From Peronospora farinosa (Eukaryota > Oomycota > Peronosporomycetes > Peronosporales > Peronosporaceae), in the NCBI GenBank assembly GCA_947646735.1, contig CANTFK010000863.1, forward strand, positions 434,001 to 498,000: a stretch of DNA of 64,000 bases, given 5' to 3'. Positions 32,375 to 44,160 of this stretch are shown here, in pieces. Below the pieces are notes generated by a model that saw only the letters and a program-made list of their open reading frames with translations, searched no databases and was not told the origin of the DNA. Within the stretch, counting starts at the first letter, position 1, and each line of letters begins with the position of its first letter. Both the position numbers and the translations under genes were made by a program.

Positions 32375-32419
32375 ACTCCCCAATTTGCGGCGCAGTGATC
32401 AAATCTGGTCACGTTGGAG

Positions 32420-32427
32420 TATAAAAG
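32420..32427 (+). promoter_or_regulatory. TATA-like box in LINE 5' region
   Basis: TATAAAAG lies 45 bp inside the element, upstream of ORF1. LINEs need an internal promoter, but a single 8-base match is weak evidence. Confidence 0.3.
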
Positions 32428-34947
32428 GAACGGTCTTCACTGGCTTACAAGAGAGAGCGTAATGAGGCCGCCTCACCTACCTCCTCCGGGAGGGGGGATG
32501 AAAAGGCCGAGTCGACAACGACGACAGGGAACGGCCCAGCCAACGGACAGGGCATCGTCGACGACATACTGGACGACAGCTCAAACCGAGGCGCAGTTCT
32601 GGCGGCAGTGGCTATTCGGAATGACAACGGCGCCAAGGGTGCCGTGGAACCTGGTGGATCCATCTTCTCCGGCCAGGCTGTATCTCCGGCATCGGAGGTT
32701 ACGGGCCATGGTGACAGTGAATCTACCACGCCTCATCATCCGGTAGAGCCGAGCAGCAGACATGCGCAACAGAAACAGGCAGTGACAGTGAAGGGTCCAC
32801 CCGATACAAGGGAGGCTTCATCGACAATAAGGGGGGCAGAGGATCCAAATGACAGAGCTGGAGGATCTGTTGCCGCAACCCAGCCAGCACAAACCGGCAA
32901 ATCACCAGGAGCGCAGGCGCCAATTCCGCTACACGCAACGTCGGCGGAAATGTTTACGGCTCTAGTGGAAGACATGATCGACTCGCCCAATGTGGGACAG
33001 GTCGACGCATGGTGCACGACAGTGCGACAGTTGTTTGCGGACATATACAAGACAGTCCCGTGTAAAGCGGAAGCACTGCCTACTGAAAGGAAACGCTTTC
33101 CTACCCTGAGCGTAGCGGAGACGGCAAGTCTGCTGGGCCTGTTTGAGCAAGTCTTTGTTAAGGGCAAGGGGAGCTTTGCGGAGTGAAAAATCATGGCAAA
33201 GGCCATCACGCATGAATTATTGACTACAAAGTGGGCGTTTAAGGAGATTATCCGCCGTCTAGCCAGCAAGCATAAATGGGCTCATTCCCCCGTTCTGAAC
33301 CAGTAGACTCAGGTAGTCCAACATGGAGAGTCATTACCACGTCGGCAACCGGAGCGCGCCAGTTCTCAGACCTTTGATGATTTCATGTTTAATCCCGAGA
33401 AGTTCACATGCGCAGAAATTGAACGATTCAAAGCGATGTGTGCAGCGCCCGCAGCCCCGGCAGGACATCATCAAGTACGGGCAGGTACTGATGATGAATG
33501 GGCGATAATCGTCGGGTTGGTTGAAGGCACGGTGGCATGTCGTCGTATGCCTGCCTTTATCAAACAAGTTCTTAGGAGTGAGGAACGGCTACGTCTGTAC
33601 AGCACGAATTAGGCTCAAGTGGAAGGTGAACTAGTTTTACGGTTGGATAAATCCCGAGCGGTTAAAGCGAACAGGCAGACTACAAAAGCAATTACGGAGG
33701 CAATATTGGAGTCGGCGGAACTTGCACGGATCAATCTTCATGCGCTACATCGCATGTTAAGTCAAACGAAGACGATAAGCTACGACCAAGTCACGAAATC
33801 GATTCACTTTTATTTCTTTACTAGGGAGACGGCAGAACACCACAAAGAGGTGCGAGTACCGTATTACGGTGGCGTGTACCAGCTCGTCAATGCCCACAGG
33901 CCAGACAAGGGGTCGGTTTGGCTTCGGCAGAAAGGTCTTAATGGGACACCTACCGGGCGACGGGTGGAATACACGGTGCAGTTGCACAACCTTACCCGAT
34001 TTAATGATATTGGGCGAATTGCGGCCTATTTAAAGGCAAAGATTCCAACGGAGTTTGACATGGAAGATATGGATACGCATACCCCGGATTCTCGGACGTC
34101 TACAATTTGGAGAGTCACCTTCAAACTGGCAGGATGCCCGACATTTTTAAATGGGGTGGTTCGGGTACTTTGGTTTGGCACAACCATCATCGTTAAACAC
34201 CCAAACGTTGGTCACCGCATACAATGCCTGCAGTGCGGAAACCTGGGGCACACCCTAGCGCGTTGTCGGTTCACCGACGATCAGTTGCAGGGACCTGGTG
34301 GTATTGTGGTGACCGAAGCGGATGTTCTTGATCTCGCCGACTTAGCCAAACCGTTTTCAAATATAGCAGAAATTAAGGCTATGGCGGTTCAACGGCTGAA
34401 GCTCCAAAAGGAAGCGGAAGGGGCGGCCCAAGCAGCTGTAACACCGACTCGGGCCGTCGACGTCACTGAGACTTCTCCAGGGCACACTCTACCAGTGGTT
34501 CATGGGACGAGCAGCGCTCCTCAGGCAGAACAAGGAGCTAAGTATGTCCACCTGCAACCGGAACCATCCCCCCCCCCCGCGCAGCAACCGTGGCTCACGA
34601 AGGCAGACAAAGGGGGGCGATCACAATCACAGTGGGTAAAGAAAATGGTTGCAACTGCTGCCTCAGCATCAACGTCCGGAGTATATCAGGTGCTCATGGA
34701 GGACGACGACGAATCGGAAGGAAAAGTTGACACTAAGCGCAATAGCGTGGCGAAACCTTTGAAGTCACCTGTGGTCGATTTGACGACGGAATCTAATAAA
34801 GGACATGGCCACACCGAAAGGTCTCGTCTTTCATCCGACGACAAGCACCGAAAATCGGCAGCGACAATGCGCGTCCCAGCACCGGCTGCAACGGGACCCG
34901 TTATACTAACGCACAAGAAGAAAGAGAGAAAGACTTTTCAAAGCTAG
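32428..34947 (+). pseudogene. LINE ORF1, CCHC nucleic-acid-binding protein
   Basis: One reading frame runs the whole way but carries three stops (TGA at 33184, TAG at 33304, TAG at 33610). The N-terminal about 180 residues are low complexity. A helical part follows (FTALVEDMIDSPNVGQVDAW). Then comes a fold rich in RNA-binding-like strands (NRQTTKAITEAILESAEL, IHFYFFTRETAEHHKEVRVP). A single CCHC knuckle CLQCGNLGHTLARC lies near 34225, followed by a Pro/Ser-rich basic tail. It would coat the element RNA. No ATG starts the frame upstream, suggesting a small early indel. Confidence 0.8.
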
Positions 34948-34985
34948 TCACCGGGGAGACGGTCACGAAATTTCCATCGCTGCCG

Positions 34986-37184
34986 ATGGGCGCAAGATCG
35001 ACAACTTCACCAGCAACATTGGCAGAGGTAGAAGTTCAGTTGGGAGTCCGTTCGGTCGTCACGCCGGCGACTGGAAATTGCATGGCTATGGCAATAGTAC
35101 AGGCGGCAGCAGACGCAACTTTGGACGGACCAGGAAACACACTGGAGCTGCTAACTGCCAGCCTTAAACGAGGCATCAAATTTTCAGGGCTGTTAGATCT
35201 GGAAGGTCAACTCGCCCATGACCATCGAGTGCAGGCGCTTGCTAATGTTAAGCGAGGATGGACCTCCATGACGAGACAAGAGTCGGCCACACAAATGCGA
35301 TGGTTCCTCGAGGATTTTGCTAACAGCTCTTCCAACAGAGCAGTGGAAGTAAGTGACGACACTTGGGGGGGAAGTGACACGGTCGGCATGGCAGCTAATT
35401 TTTTGCAACGGAAAATTTATATACTGCAGCAATCAGATGGCCCGAAACAGGGGTGACAGTGCAAAAAATTTATACCAACCACGATCACACGCAATCGACG
35501 AGTTTTAGAGACAGCTGCGGAATATACACTGTCACTGATGGATTTAATAGACGAAGTCGTGGCAGCCAAGATCGAGAATCCCGGACAACCACCCCTGCTG
35601 CTGCATTTCTGGGGACGACATTACTCGGCGCTTCTCCATACTGGTCGCACCAGACAGCTCCCAGACTTTGCGGAGGAAGTGGAATGTAAGACTCCGGTTT
35701 CGACTGAGGACCTTCCTGCGGTAACGCACGCAAACTCGAGTAAGCCACACCTAGCGCTGAGGACGGCACCGGTGGATGCTCCGATGAAAGATCCATGGGA
35801 CCCAGATTCTTGGAATGGTACACCAGACGCGGCTTGGGCCGCGTTACAGGGATGCTCGGTGCACCCCGATTTACACCACGATCTCCACGTGCTCTTTAGA
35901 ATTGACGAGCCAACGCGGTCTCGGGACCTCATTAAAGGGGTAGTAACGGCAGCGATTACAATGGCACTGCCGGCTCAGCAACAGTTTGCAGCGGTATTAA
36001 GGGGGGCGGAAGGCGAGGAGGCCGAACTCGCTCTAACTCAGCGCATGCAGATTACGAAAGAAAGGTTGAGGCTTTGGCAATGCCAGCTTCAAGCGGCGGG
36101 CCACATGGCTCTTAACCTCGACCGTCGCTGTTTTCCTCCGGCCAGGGAAATCGCAGGTTTACTGACAAATGGCAACGGTCCTCATGATATGTCGAACACA
36201 AGCCGCACCTCAGTAGGGGAGTGTCAAGCTCTGGTACAGCACCAACCTACAGTGGGTCAAAATTTCAGTTCACTGGGCGTGCACGAGGTTTTACCAGCAC
36301 TCCCCACCACGCCTCCGGCGGGGGTACGAGACACTTCAGATGGTGCTCGAAAAAGAGGCCATTTAGCCTCCCCAGACGAACGGATAGTAACTGGAACTGT
36401 GGTGCGACACCAGCACAATGATGCTATTTTAAAAAAAGGACGACACGACACAATTACGTCGCAGATCACAAATGTGGACGCCTCTGAGCGCATAGATAGA
36501 GATGATTGGGCAGCTACGTGGGAGACACTAGCTCAGGGGTGGTCACATCCCGCCCACATCCCTTTCCCGACAGCTCAAAGCTCTACGATAGAGTGGCAAA
36601 GGGTAGCCCGGCATGCATCGGACCTTTTACTGTGGCATGTCAAGCGTTTCGTCTTTCCAGGGGAGCTCTTGCAGATGTTGGACGTGTCCGTTTTTGAGCA
36701 CTGGATGACAGACAGTCGACTTTCATGTTTAACGGATGGGCTTAAGACGTATCGGAAACAATTAAAGGACCAGCCTACACAAGCATGGATTGATCAATGG
36801 ATCGCTAATACGCAGCACCGCAGTCATCATACCAAGCTGGCGCCGCTAGTTGACAACGCTGATGATTGGAAATTACTCCGTGCACATAACTACGCGGGGG
36901 ACGATGTACTCAAATTATGCGATCCCCAGCGTAAAACCCGGCTCAGTCAGCACTTGTTGTGCGCGCTACTGTACGACACCGAAATAGCGGCGCTCGTCAA
37001 AGGCGCACCGACGGCTAAACGAGTGTCTGACAAACTTCGATCCCATATTCAACTAATCATCACGAACGGACGATATAAGGAAGCGTATTACAGCCCGACG
37101 AAATCGGCTAATTGGGTTGCAATCGAGCGATTTTTCTGCTCGGGACTGACCCATACGGAGGAAGCTAGTCTTATTGAGTACTAA
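34986..37184 (+). pseudogene. LINE ORF2 N-terminus: OTU-like protease region
   Basis: One frame, opened by ATG at 34986 and broken only by TGA at 35454. OTU-type features appear in order. The nucleophile region is VVTPATGNCMAMAIVQAA, resembling the DG-N-C-L box. A GGSDTVGMAANFLQRKIYIL segment matches the WGG..E....A......I strand-helix pattern. LLLHFWGRHYSALLHTG would supply the catalytic His. This gives Cys and His but a Thr where many OTUs have Asp. Residues about 240-730 have no domain I recognise. OTU enzymes remove ubiquitin. OTU domains have been noted in some LINEs, where their role is unclear. Confidence 0.65.
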
Positions 37185-40100
37185 GGGCTCTCTACGGATA
37201 CCGCTGAAGACTACCTACTTCAAATCTGCGATCGCTAAAGCGGATGCCTATGGACGCCACGCAATACTTAACGATGCAAGCTTCTCAGAACACCCATCTC
37301 ATCCAATAGCGGATCGTCGGCTTATAACCCAAAATTTTCTCGGGTTTAAACAAGACACACGAAAACTCTGGATGGAGGCTTGGCGGAAAACTCCGATCCA
37401 CCGACGTCCTATCGCGTGGTGCATTCAAGAAACCCACGTCACGACCGCGGCGGAAGTTTCTGACTTACAAATGGAGTGGAAACGTCTATGGGGAAAACAT
37501 GTGGACGTCACTCAGGCCCCAATGTCGTTCTGGAGCATAGGCGCATCCAAGGCTGCGGGTGTCGCTATTTTACTCACGCCCCAGGCTGCTTCTGATGCCA
37601 CTGCGTGGAATGAACATCGCTGGAATCCGCGAGCCATCGGAGTAAAAATACAGGACATGACCATCCTCAATGTATACTCGCCTAACATTCGGGCTGAGCG
37701 CGAAGATTTCTTTACGGACTTACTGGAATGGAATATGCCTGTGGGCACCACTGTTCTACTAGGAGATTTTAATAGCGTGCAAAGTCCCCAATTAGATCGA
37801 CTGGGGCAACGCTCGGCCAGCAGACCGGAAAGTCCAGCATTAGAAGGACTGCTGCAGGCGACGGGGCTCAGTGATGCCCGGCTTTTAAGAGATCATGCAG
37901 AGGACGATGAGTCTGCGGATACGACGGATCATTTTACTTATTGGAACAACGAAAAGGCCAGCAGAATCGACCGGATTTACGTGCCCCATGACTGGGCGCC
38001 ACAGGTCATCTGGGTATCCTCAACACCACCTCCCCTATACTCGGACCATCAGCAAGTGGAATTACATTTACGGAACGCGCAGTCCGCTTTGAAACCTCCT
38101 AGGCGACGTCAACCTGCGTATCCCATAAAAGCTCATCAACCAGACCGCGTTCTGGCGGATTTGTTGCGCGAAATGGATAGTGCGGCGGTTGGACGCACGC
38201 CGTCAGTGCAGTCATGGGATGCGGATATTAATGAGTGCATTAATTGCATACGGGCTGTTACTCGACGAGAACAGCAGAGGCGTAAGCGATTTATTACCAA
38301 AATTCGGCGGCGCAACAGACGACAATTTCTGATGCGTCGTCAGTGGATTTCTGCTAACATGGAAGAAATGCGAGAGGAGCATCTCCTCCGAATGGGCGAA
38401 AATTTGGAGCGTTCGGCGGAGCGGTTGAAATGATCTTACAAGCGTGTCGCCAATTGAGAACGCAACCAACTGGTAACATCGGTGCGAGCGCGACATGGGG
38501 AGGCTTTTGGGCGACACATGTCCATTGCGGATAAGTTTGCCTCTGAATGGGCACCAGTGCTCAGCTCCAGCCACCGTACCACAGCTCTTGAAGAATTACC
38601 TGCAGCTCTAAAGAATTTGGTGACGATCCCGAAGGAGCAGCAATTAACGGATCACGACAATGAACGATTATTACAGCCGATTACAGAGACTGAGGTGCTT
38701 TCAGCCATTCGAGGATTGAGTCGGCACAAAGCGGCCGGCCAGGATGGTTTAAACAACGATTTCTATAAAGATACGTCAGCGCTGCTGGTACCAGCTCTAG
38801 TCAGCATCAGCAATGAAATCCTCAATGGGGCGGATTTACCTCCCTCGTTTCTCGAGGCGCTAATAATCCCGCTGCGAAAAAAAGGAGACTCGGACGACGC
38901 GATGGATTATCGTCCGATCTCCTTACTGCAAACCAGCTACAAGGTGTTTGCCAAGGTACTGGCAACGAGATTACAGCTATCGTTACCCCGGGCCATCAGC
39001 GACTCCCAACAAGGCTTTGTGCGCGGGCGCAAAATGTCCAAACCAGTTATGATGATGATGGCTCAACTGTCGACTGCAATGGAGCAAGAGGAGGTGCCGA
39101 CAGCACTCAGTCGGTGTATTTTGCTGCTGGATTTCAAGAAGGCTTATGATACCGTGGACCGGGACTTTCTGTACGCGACTCTACGTCAGTTCAGCTTTGA
39201 CGAGCGATTCATCGACCTCATTCGCGTATTCACACCGGCACGACAGCCAGCTTCGTCGTAAATGGTTGTTATTCCACACCTCTACAGGTTCGGTCAGAGA
39301 TTCGGCAAGGATGCCCGTTAGCACCTCTTCTATTTTTGCTAGCAGTTGAGGTTCTCGGCCTAGCACTTCTGCAAGACTCCAACCTTAAAGGGCTACAAGT
39401 GCCCGGCCAGCCCGGGCATACCCACCTTTACTCAGCATTTGTGGATGACACCACCCTATTTCTCGAGACAGCGGAGCAAATACCCCACGCGTTACATGTT
39501 GTGCGAGCATTTGGCGCTCTTGCTGGCCTACAGGTTCAACCTGCAAAGAGTCAGCTGATATTTCTGAATAGATCTGTCATGCTGGAGAGGTACGAGGGAA
39601 TGACGGTCGTCCCCGCGGGCGCAACAACTCGATACTTGGGCTATGAGGTTGGAACGGGGGAGTTAGTGAACAAGAACTGGGCCCAGCGGATCCGGAAAAT
39701 TCAAAGGAGGCTTCTCACAGCGACACGAGTAGCAACGAGCGTGGAGAATCGTGTGTTAATCCTCAACTCCATCGTGCTTCCCTCATTATTATTTACCGCG
39801 ATAGTTTTTGAATTACCTCGGTGGGCGGAAAAAGAACTGCACAATCTATACAAGCAATTCCTGTGGGCGCACGCGACGACGACAGAAAGCAGTCGCCACA
39901 AGGTTAATCCTGGACTACTTGTGACGCCAAAACAAGCGGGAGGCATCGGACTAGCGGCTGTTTCGGTAGAGGTTAAAACTCAACGCACAAAGCACGCGTT
40001 TGCTTGGCTTACTCAGAAGCCCGATAAATACTATACTGCATGGCGAATGTGGACTTTCCGGAACAATCAAGGACCGGCCGCGACAATAGTGACTCCGGCT

Positions 40101-41759
40101 CAGGCTAAACTACGGGCATCGTTTAACCGGGCAGGTTCGCCAGGCCATGAGCTGAGGCAGGAGCTGGGAGAACGGCTCTCCCCAACAACAGATCAACAGG
40201 ACCAGGTGACCGCGTGGAGGCACGCCCACTCCTCGGCCTTACTTGACCGAGCCATTAGCTGGTGGGAGGGGGACGAATTGGTACTGTCGTTCATTGACCC
40301 TTTCCCCATACGGCTGCTGGGGTATGATGATATGCCGGAGGAAATTCAGCGATTCTGGGCCACTTTTAACTGGAGTGCGAACCCATGGATTCGGGACCAG
40401 GGAGGCAACATGCTGGCCAGGACTACTTATAACAGGATCGAGGACTGCACCCTCGAACAACTACACATCCGGCGTACGGGGCCAGCGGAATTCGTTTTAC
40501 GAATACCAATCCCTCAGGACCAACCCGGCCCTCATTCCAACGCAAAACTCCGTCGGTGGGCAACAGCCATCTTGCTTTCATCCCCGGACTTACCTATCGG
40601 GTCAGAGTTGCACGCGGCACCGCCACTACGCCTACGACAGGCACCACCATGTCTCCGCAGTTTTCGCTGGAAGCTTCTCGGAGCAGGCCTTATCGAAGGT
40701 CACTCGACGGATATCAAGCACGGCCAAACTCGGCCTGTCACTCTGCACCAAGCTGCTGATGGGTTACACTGGTTTTGTCACGGCTTCCTGCCGGAGCTCA
40801 CTGTCGGTTCGCCATCGGAACGCCAGGCGGTCTGTCGTGAGATTAGAACTTGGGGTCTGGTATTCGAAGCGCACCCGCAGCTGCATCGGTTTCCTTGGTC
40901 TGTGCCGACCACAACGTCTAATCACTTCGTTACAAAGGCCTTAGGCAAGCAAGCTTTCCGGTTCCATAAAAAGGTTCTCGCTCGCCAACTTTCCGTTCTC
41001 ATTGATCGACTATCCAAATCTGCAACGACGGATGAATGGCAATGCGCAGCGCTCCGGCAAACGCCGAGGCAAGTGTGGGATCATAGTAATGGACTCACAC
41101 CGTATCAAGTCTGGACAGGGTACAGGGTGGCGACCAGACAATTAAATCTGTATCACGCTACGAGGTACGAAAATAATAGTTGCAGAAAGGCACCGGCCTG
41201 CAGCGGCAGTGAGGAGACCATTGGTCATCTGTTTTGGGACTGTGCCTGCGCTGCAGCGCTATGGGGCAAACTTATTGGTCACTGGACTGGGCAACAAGTT
41301 ACTCGCCAAGCGACCAAACACTTTGTGGTGGCCTGTGCAAGCCGAAGGGCTCACAGCATACCCGAGCACCGTATGCAAAGTCTAGCGGACCGATTTCAGG
41401 ATGACACGGATGCAGCCGAACGTGTCTGGACGCGAATTTGGCACGTCTTGGCAACGATATGTCACACACGGCTATGGGTCGACAGAAATGCCGCTGTCTA
41501 CAAGGCAGTCCCGCTCCACCTTCCCAGCAGCATAGCCAGTTTTTGGGCTTCGTGCCTTTGTCAGCTCCGAGCGATCGCGAAGAGAGAGCATCAAAAAGTT
41601 GCGTCCGCCACAACGGGTGCTTTGCTATATGCATGCATCGAGTTGCTCGAGCGCGAACCTAGAGGGCCACCGCTTTCAACGGTGACCAGCCATGATTTAC
41701 AGTCGGGCCAACCGGCGTTGACATCCTGGCTCAGGACTTTCCAGAGATCTTGCACATAG
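37174..41759 (+). pseudogene. LINE ORF2 C-terminus: endonuclease-reverse transcriptase
   Basis: The frame is +1 relative to the OTU region. The APE-like endonuclease at 37320-38080 shows CIQETH, LLGDFNSVQS, SRIDRIYVPHDW and YSDHQQVELH, so its catalytic Glu, Asp/Asn and His are present. RT follows from about 38500 ([78 protein letters not shown]). The tail has [10 protein letters not shown] and a Cys/His knuckle ([15 protein letters not shown]). Defects are TGA at 38431 and 38452 and a frameshift near 39225. The FVDD catalytic box is intact. The architecture resembles the L1-like or Tx1-like branch, but I cannot fix the clade. Confidence 0.88.
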
Positions 41760-41792
41760 TTAACACCATGTAAATAGACGATCTGAACAACC

Positions 41793-42257
41793 AACTTTAG
41801 TAGACCAGCTGAGTCTGAAACATCGATTCGAGTGTAAATATTCGACCAGCTGTATCTTGAAACGGATAACGGATTCGTATTGTACATTGCAAGCAAAGTG
41901 GTTCTCGGATGAAGTTGATTGCCAGCGTCAAACGCATCAATAACGTCAATAACACTAACGTCAATTAACAGCAACGCACAACTCGCTACAATTTTAAGAC
42001 CTTTTGTGTGGCCGTCTTATCGATAATGGAAAAATTGCAGCTGCAATGAACGTGAACGACTACAGATTCTCTGTTCACTGCAAGTGTGAAGTAAAGACGA
42101 CACGTTTGCAATGAGTTGAGATAGAATAGCGATCAACAGCTAGAGTAAGGCAGTATCTCTCTTTCAAGGTTTGAGCCATTCATTTCATCATCACCCGGTC
42201 AAGGCTTCCTAGTTTTTGTGAAGTACCGATTTGTGCGAGTGCTTGGTTCCAGGTCGC
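41793..42257 (-). repeat. Right arm of inverted duplication (outer part)
   Basis: 41793-42118 is the reverse complement of about 23005-23338, the original 5' flank of the right SWEET gene, now separated from it by the LINE. It begins with the second target-site duplication (41793-41809). 42062-42257 also matches 22602-22795 in direct orientation. Confidence 0.88.
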
Positions 42258-43381
42258 GACATGGCGTCCTGGTCTGAATCACCTTCTTCATACCACGAGC
42301 GGCTACGCGTCCAACGCGATGTTGATGCTCATAGCGATGTAGCCGAACGCTGGTCGTGAGTTTGGTACGTTGCTCCGTCAGGTAGAAAGTGCTTCCTGTG
42401 AGGACCCACTGCTGCAGATCTTGTGGATCAAGGCACGGAGCTCCATCGATGATCAAATGAAGCAATAGAAAAGCTGTTGCAGAAGAGTAGCGTAAACGGC
42501 AGGATAGACCCTTTGCCTGTTGTGTGGGTCATCTGAACTCACAAAATCCTGACAGAGACGAGATGCCCACCAAGAGAGCTGCACCGAGCACGGCTGTTAT
42601 ATCTTAAGCTTCTTCTCTCGCCGTCCTAGCAATACTGGAAATGCTCGCTTCTCACAAAAAAAGTAGATACTCATAACTTCTCCACATTACACAGATGGAA
42701 GCCGTAGCAGCTGATCAAGCGCTGTTGCAGTTCCTTTTCGAGGTGCTTTGCAAGACGACCGTCATTTCCTCTTGTCCGACGTCCAGAAGGGGATCGTCGG
42801 ACATTTCGCTGTCAATACCAATGTAACCTCATTTTGCGGCTTCTCTTTCGACAACAGAGCTCGTGCTCTTAGCCAGTCTATCTTCTCTTGCTAAGCCGCA
42901 ATGTGATGTGTTAATCTCGTAAGCGGTTCGCTTTGGGTGCTCTCAACAATTGTTCGTGTGTCGAGCTTCGTTCAAGTGGCGATCTGCATCAGATTCCGAC
43001 ATAGCAACCGTATTGAAGCTCACGACGCCGCCGTGGACGCAAAGGGTACCGCTGTGGTCAAATTGTCAGCGCGGGAGCGTATTCAACGACATCCGAAAGC
43101 GGCGGCTAACTTTTGTATTGGGTCTGCCTGAAGCGCAAAAAGTCGGACAGGACGACAGTGATATACCAAAGCTGATGAGACTACCACACAAGCAAGTACT
43201 ATTGCCACTGGAAACAGCACGATGGAAGCGTAGTCCTTGGCAGCTGAAGTGCACTTTAAGGTGCTCGTGAAGCTTATAAGCTTTCGCTTCAGCTATAAAC
43301 CTTTCGCTGGACGGTTTTCGGTCATAAGACACATGAACGGAAGTTCTCGGTCAACAGTGCTGCTACTGCAATACTACATCA
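42258..43381. other. Intergenic, no gene seen
   Basis: Short frames on both strands (for example 42199-42465 minus and 42937-43270 plus) show no domain or homology that I recognise. Confidence 0.4.
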
Positions 43382-43633
43382 ATGAAGCTTCTTTTTTTTG
43401 TAGCATCGCCTGTTGTTTTCTGTAGTTTGCTTGCAGGTAGAGAAGACCGTTACGATAGCTGTTCGTTCAACTGTAGCAGTGCTTGTCAACCAGCAAACAG
43501 CAGCCCCAGAAACACTAGTGACTATTCCGTCAGTAAGTGGAAGGAGACCGCTGCGATCACTGACCAAAGTTACAGCTCTTCGAAACTCCATTTTTCACCC
43601 GATAATCTCGTCCCCTTGAATGCCACAGAGTGA
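43382..43633 (+). CDS. Possible small secreted protein, 83 aa
   Basis: An ATG-started frame opening with a signal-peptide-like MKLLFFVASPVVFCSLLAG, then a short mature part with three closely spaced cysteines (DSCSFNCSSAC) and Ser/Asn-rich sequence. It has no RxLR or other effector motif. The T8 run in the signal region could hide an indel, and an overlapping + frame (43413-43619) is equally open, so a chance frame is possible. Confidence 0.3.
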   Translation: MKLLFFVASPVVFCSLLAGREDRYDSCSFNCSSACQPANSSPRNTSDYSVSKWKETAAITDQSYSSSKLHFSPDNLVPLNATE

Positions 43634-44160
43634 AGAAAACAATGTTTCATGTAAGTTGCGACGGCTCTACATGTACATCTTCTTCCACTTCATCTTTACT
43701 CAGCTCATTTAGTATGAGCTGAAGTAAAGCAGCTTCACAGATGTTTGCTCAAGAGTAGATACGCCTTGCTGTATTGTGTCACCTGCGCATGACGTCCCCA
43801 AGCGACAGTCGCGCTTGCTGCCGCTTTCGTTTCAAATTCGCCATTTGCCTTGACTCCATCGTGTTCGTGATCGTCGCCACCGCGGTCCCAGGTTACGCTC
43901 GAGAGTCTGTCGTCTCTATTGGTATCTTTGTTGCCGCGGCGCTTACATGGTCGTTAACATCAGCTACATTTACTGAGCAACGGCCCTAGAGACGTACAAA
44001 TACGTCCCGTTTACAGTCACTTCGGCGATAATCGATCGTCTTGGATTGCTTACGTCGAACTTGACCACTGCCGAGATCCAAATGGTGTTTCAAGAAGAAA
44101 CGCTTGCAGCTGCCACATTCTTCCAGTACTTGTAAAATCAACGTTTGTATTTGACTTACC
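43634..44160. other. Intergenic, possible coding scraps
   Basis: A + strand frame at 43774-43989 and another at about 43990-44135 (YKYVPFTVTSAIIDRLGLL... ending TAA) look protein-like. They do not join into a gene I can name. They may be remains of a membrane-protein gene. Confidence 0.3.

Larger units (their letters stand above)
32375..41792 (+). mobile_element. Full-length LINE (9.4 kb) with OTU-like domain
   Basis: A non-LTR retrotransposon bounded by exact 17-bp target-site duplications. ORF1 (32428-34947) has a CCHC knuckle. The ORF2 region (34986-41759) carries an OTU-like protease, a middle domain, an APE-type endonuclease, reverse transcriptase and a zinc-binding tail. The 3' end GTAAATAGACGATCTGAAC is shared with the dead copy at 25830-27187. 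Premature stops and about two frameshifts inactivate this copy, but exact duplications and easily readable domains suggest a fairly recent insertion. Confidence 0.92.
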
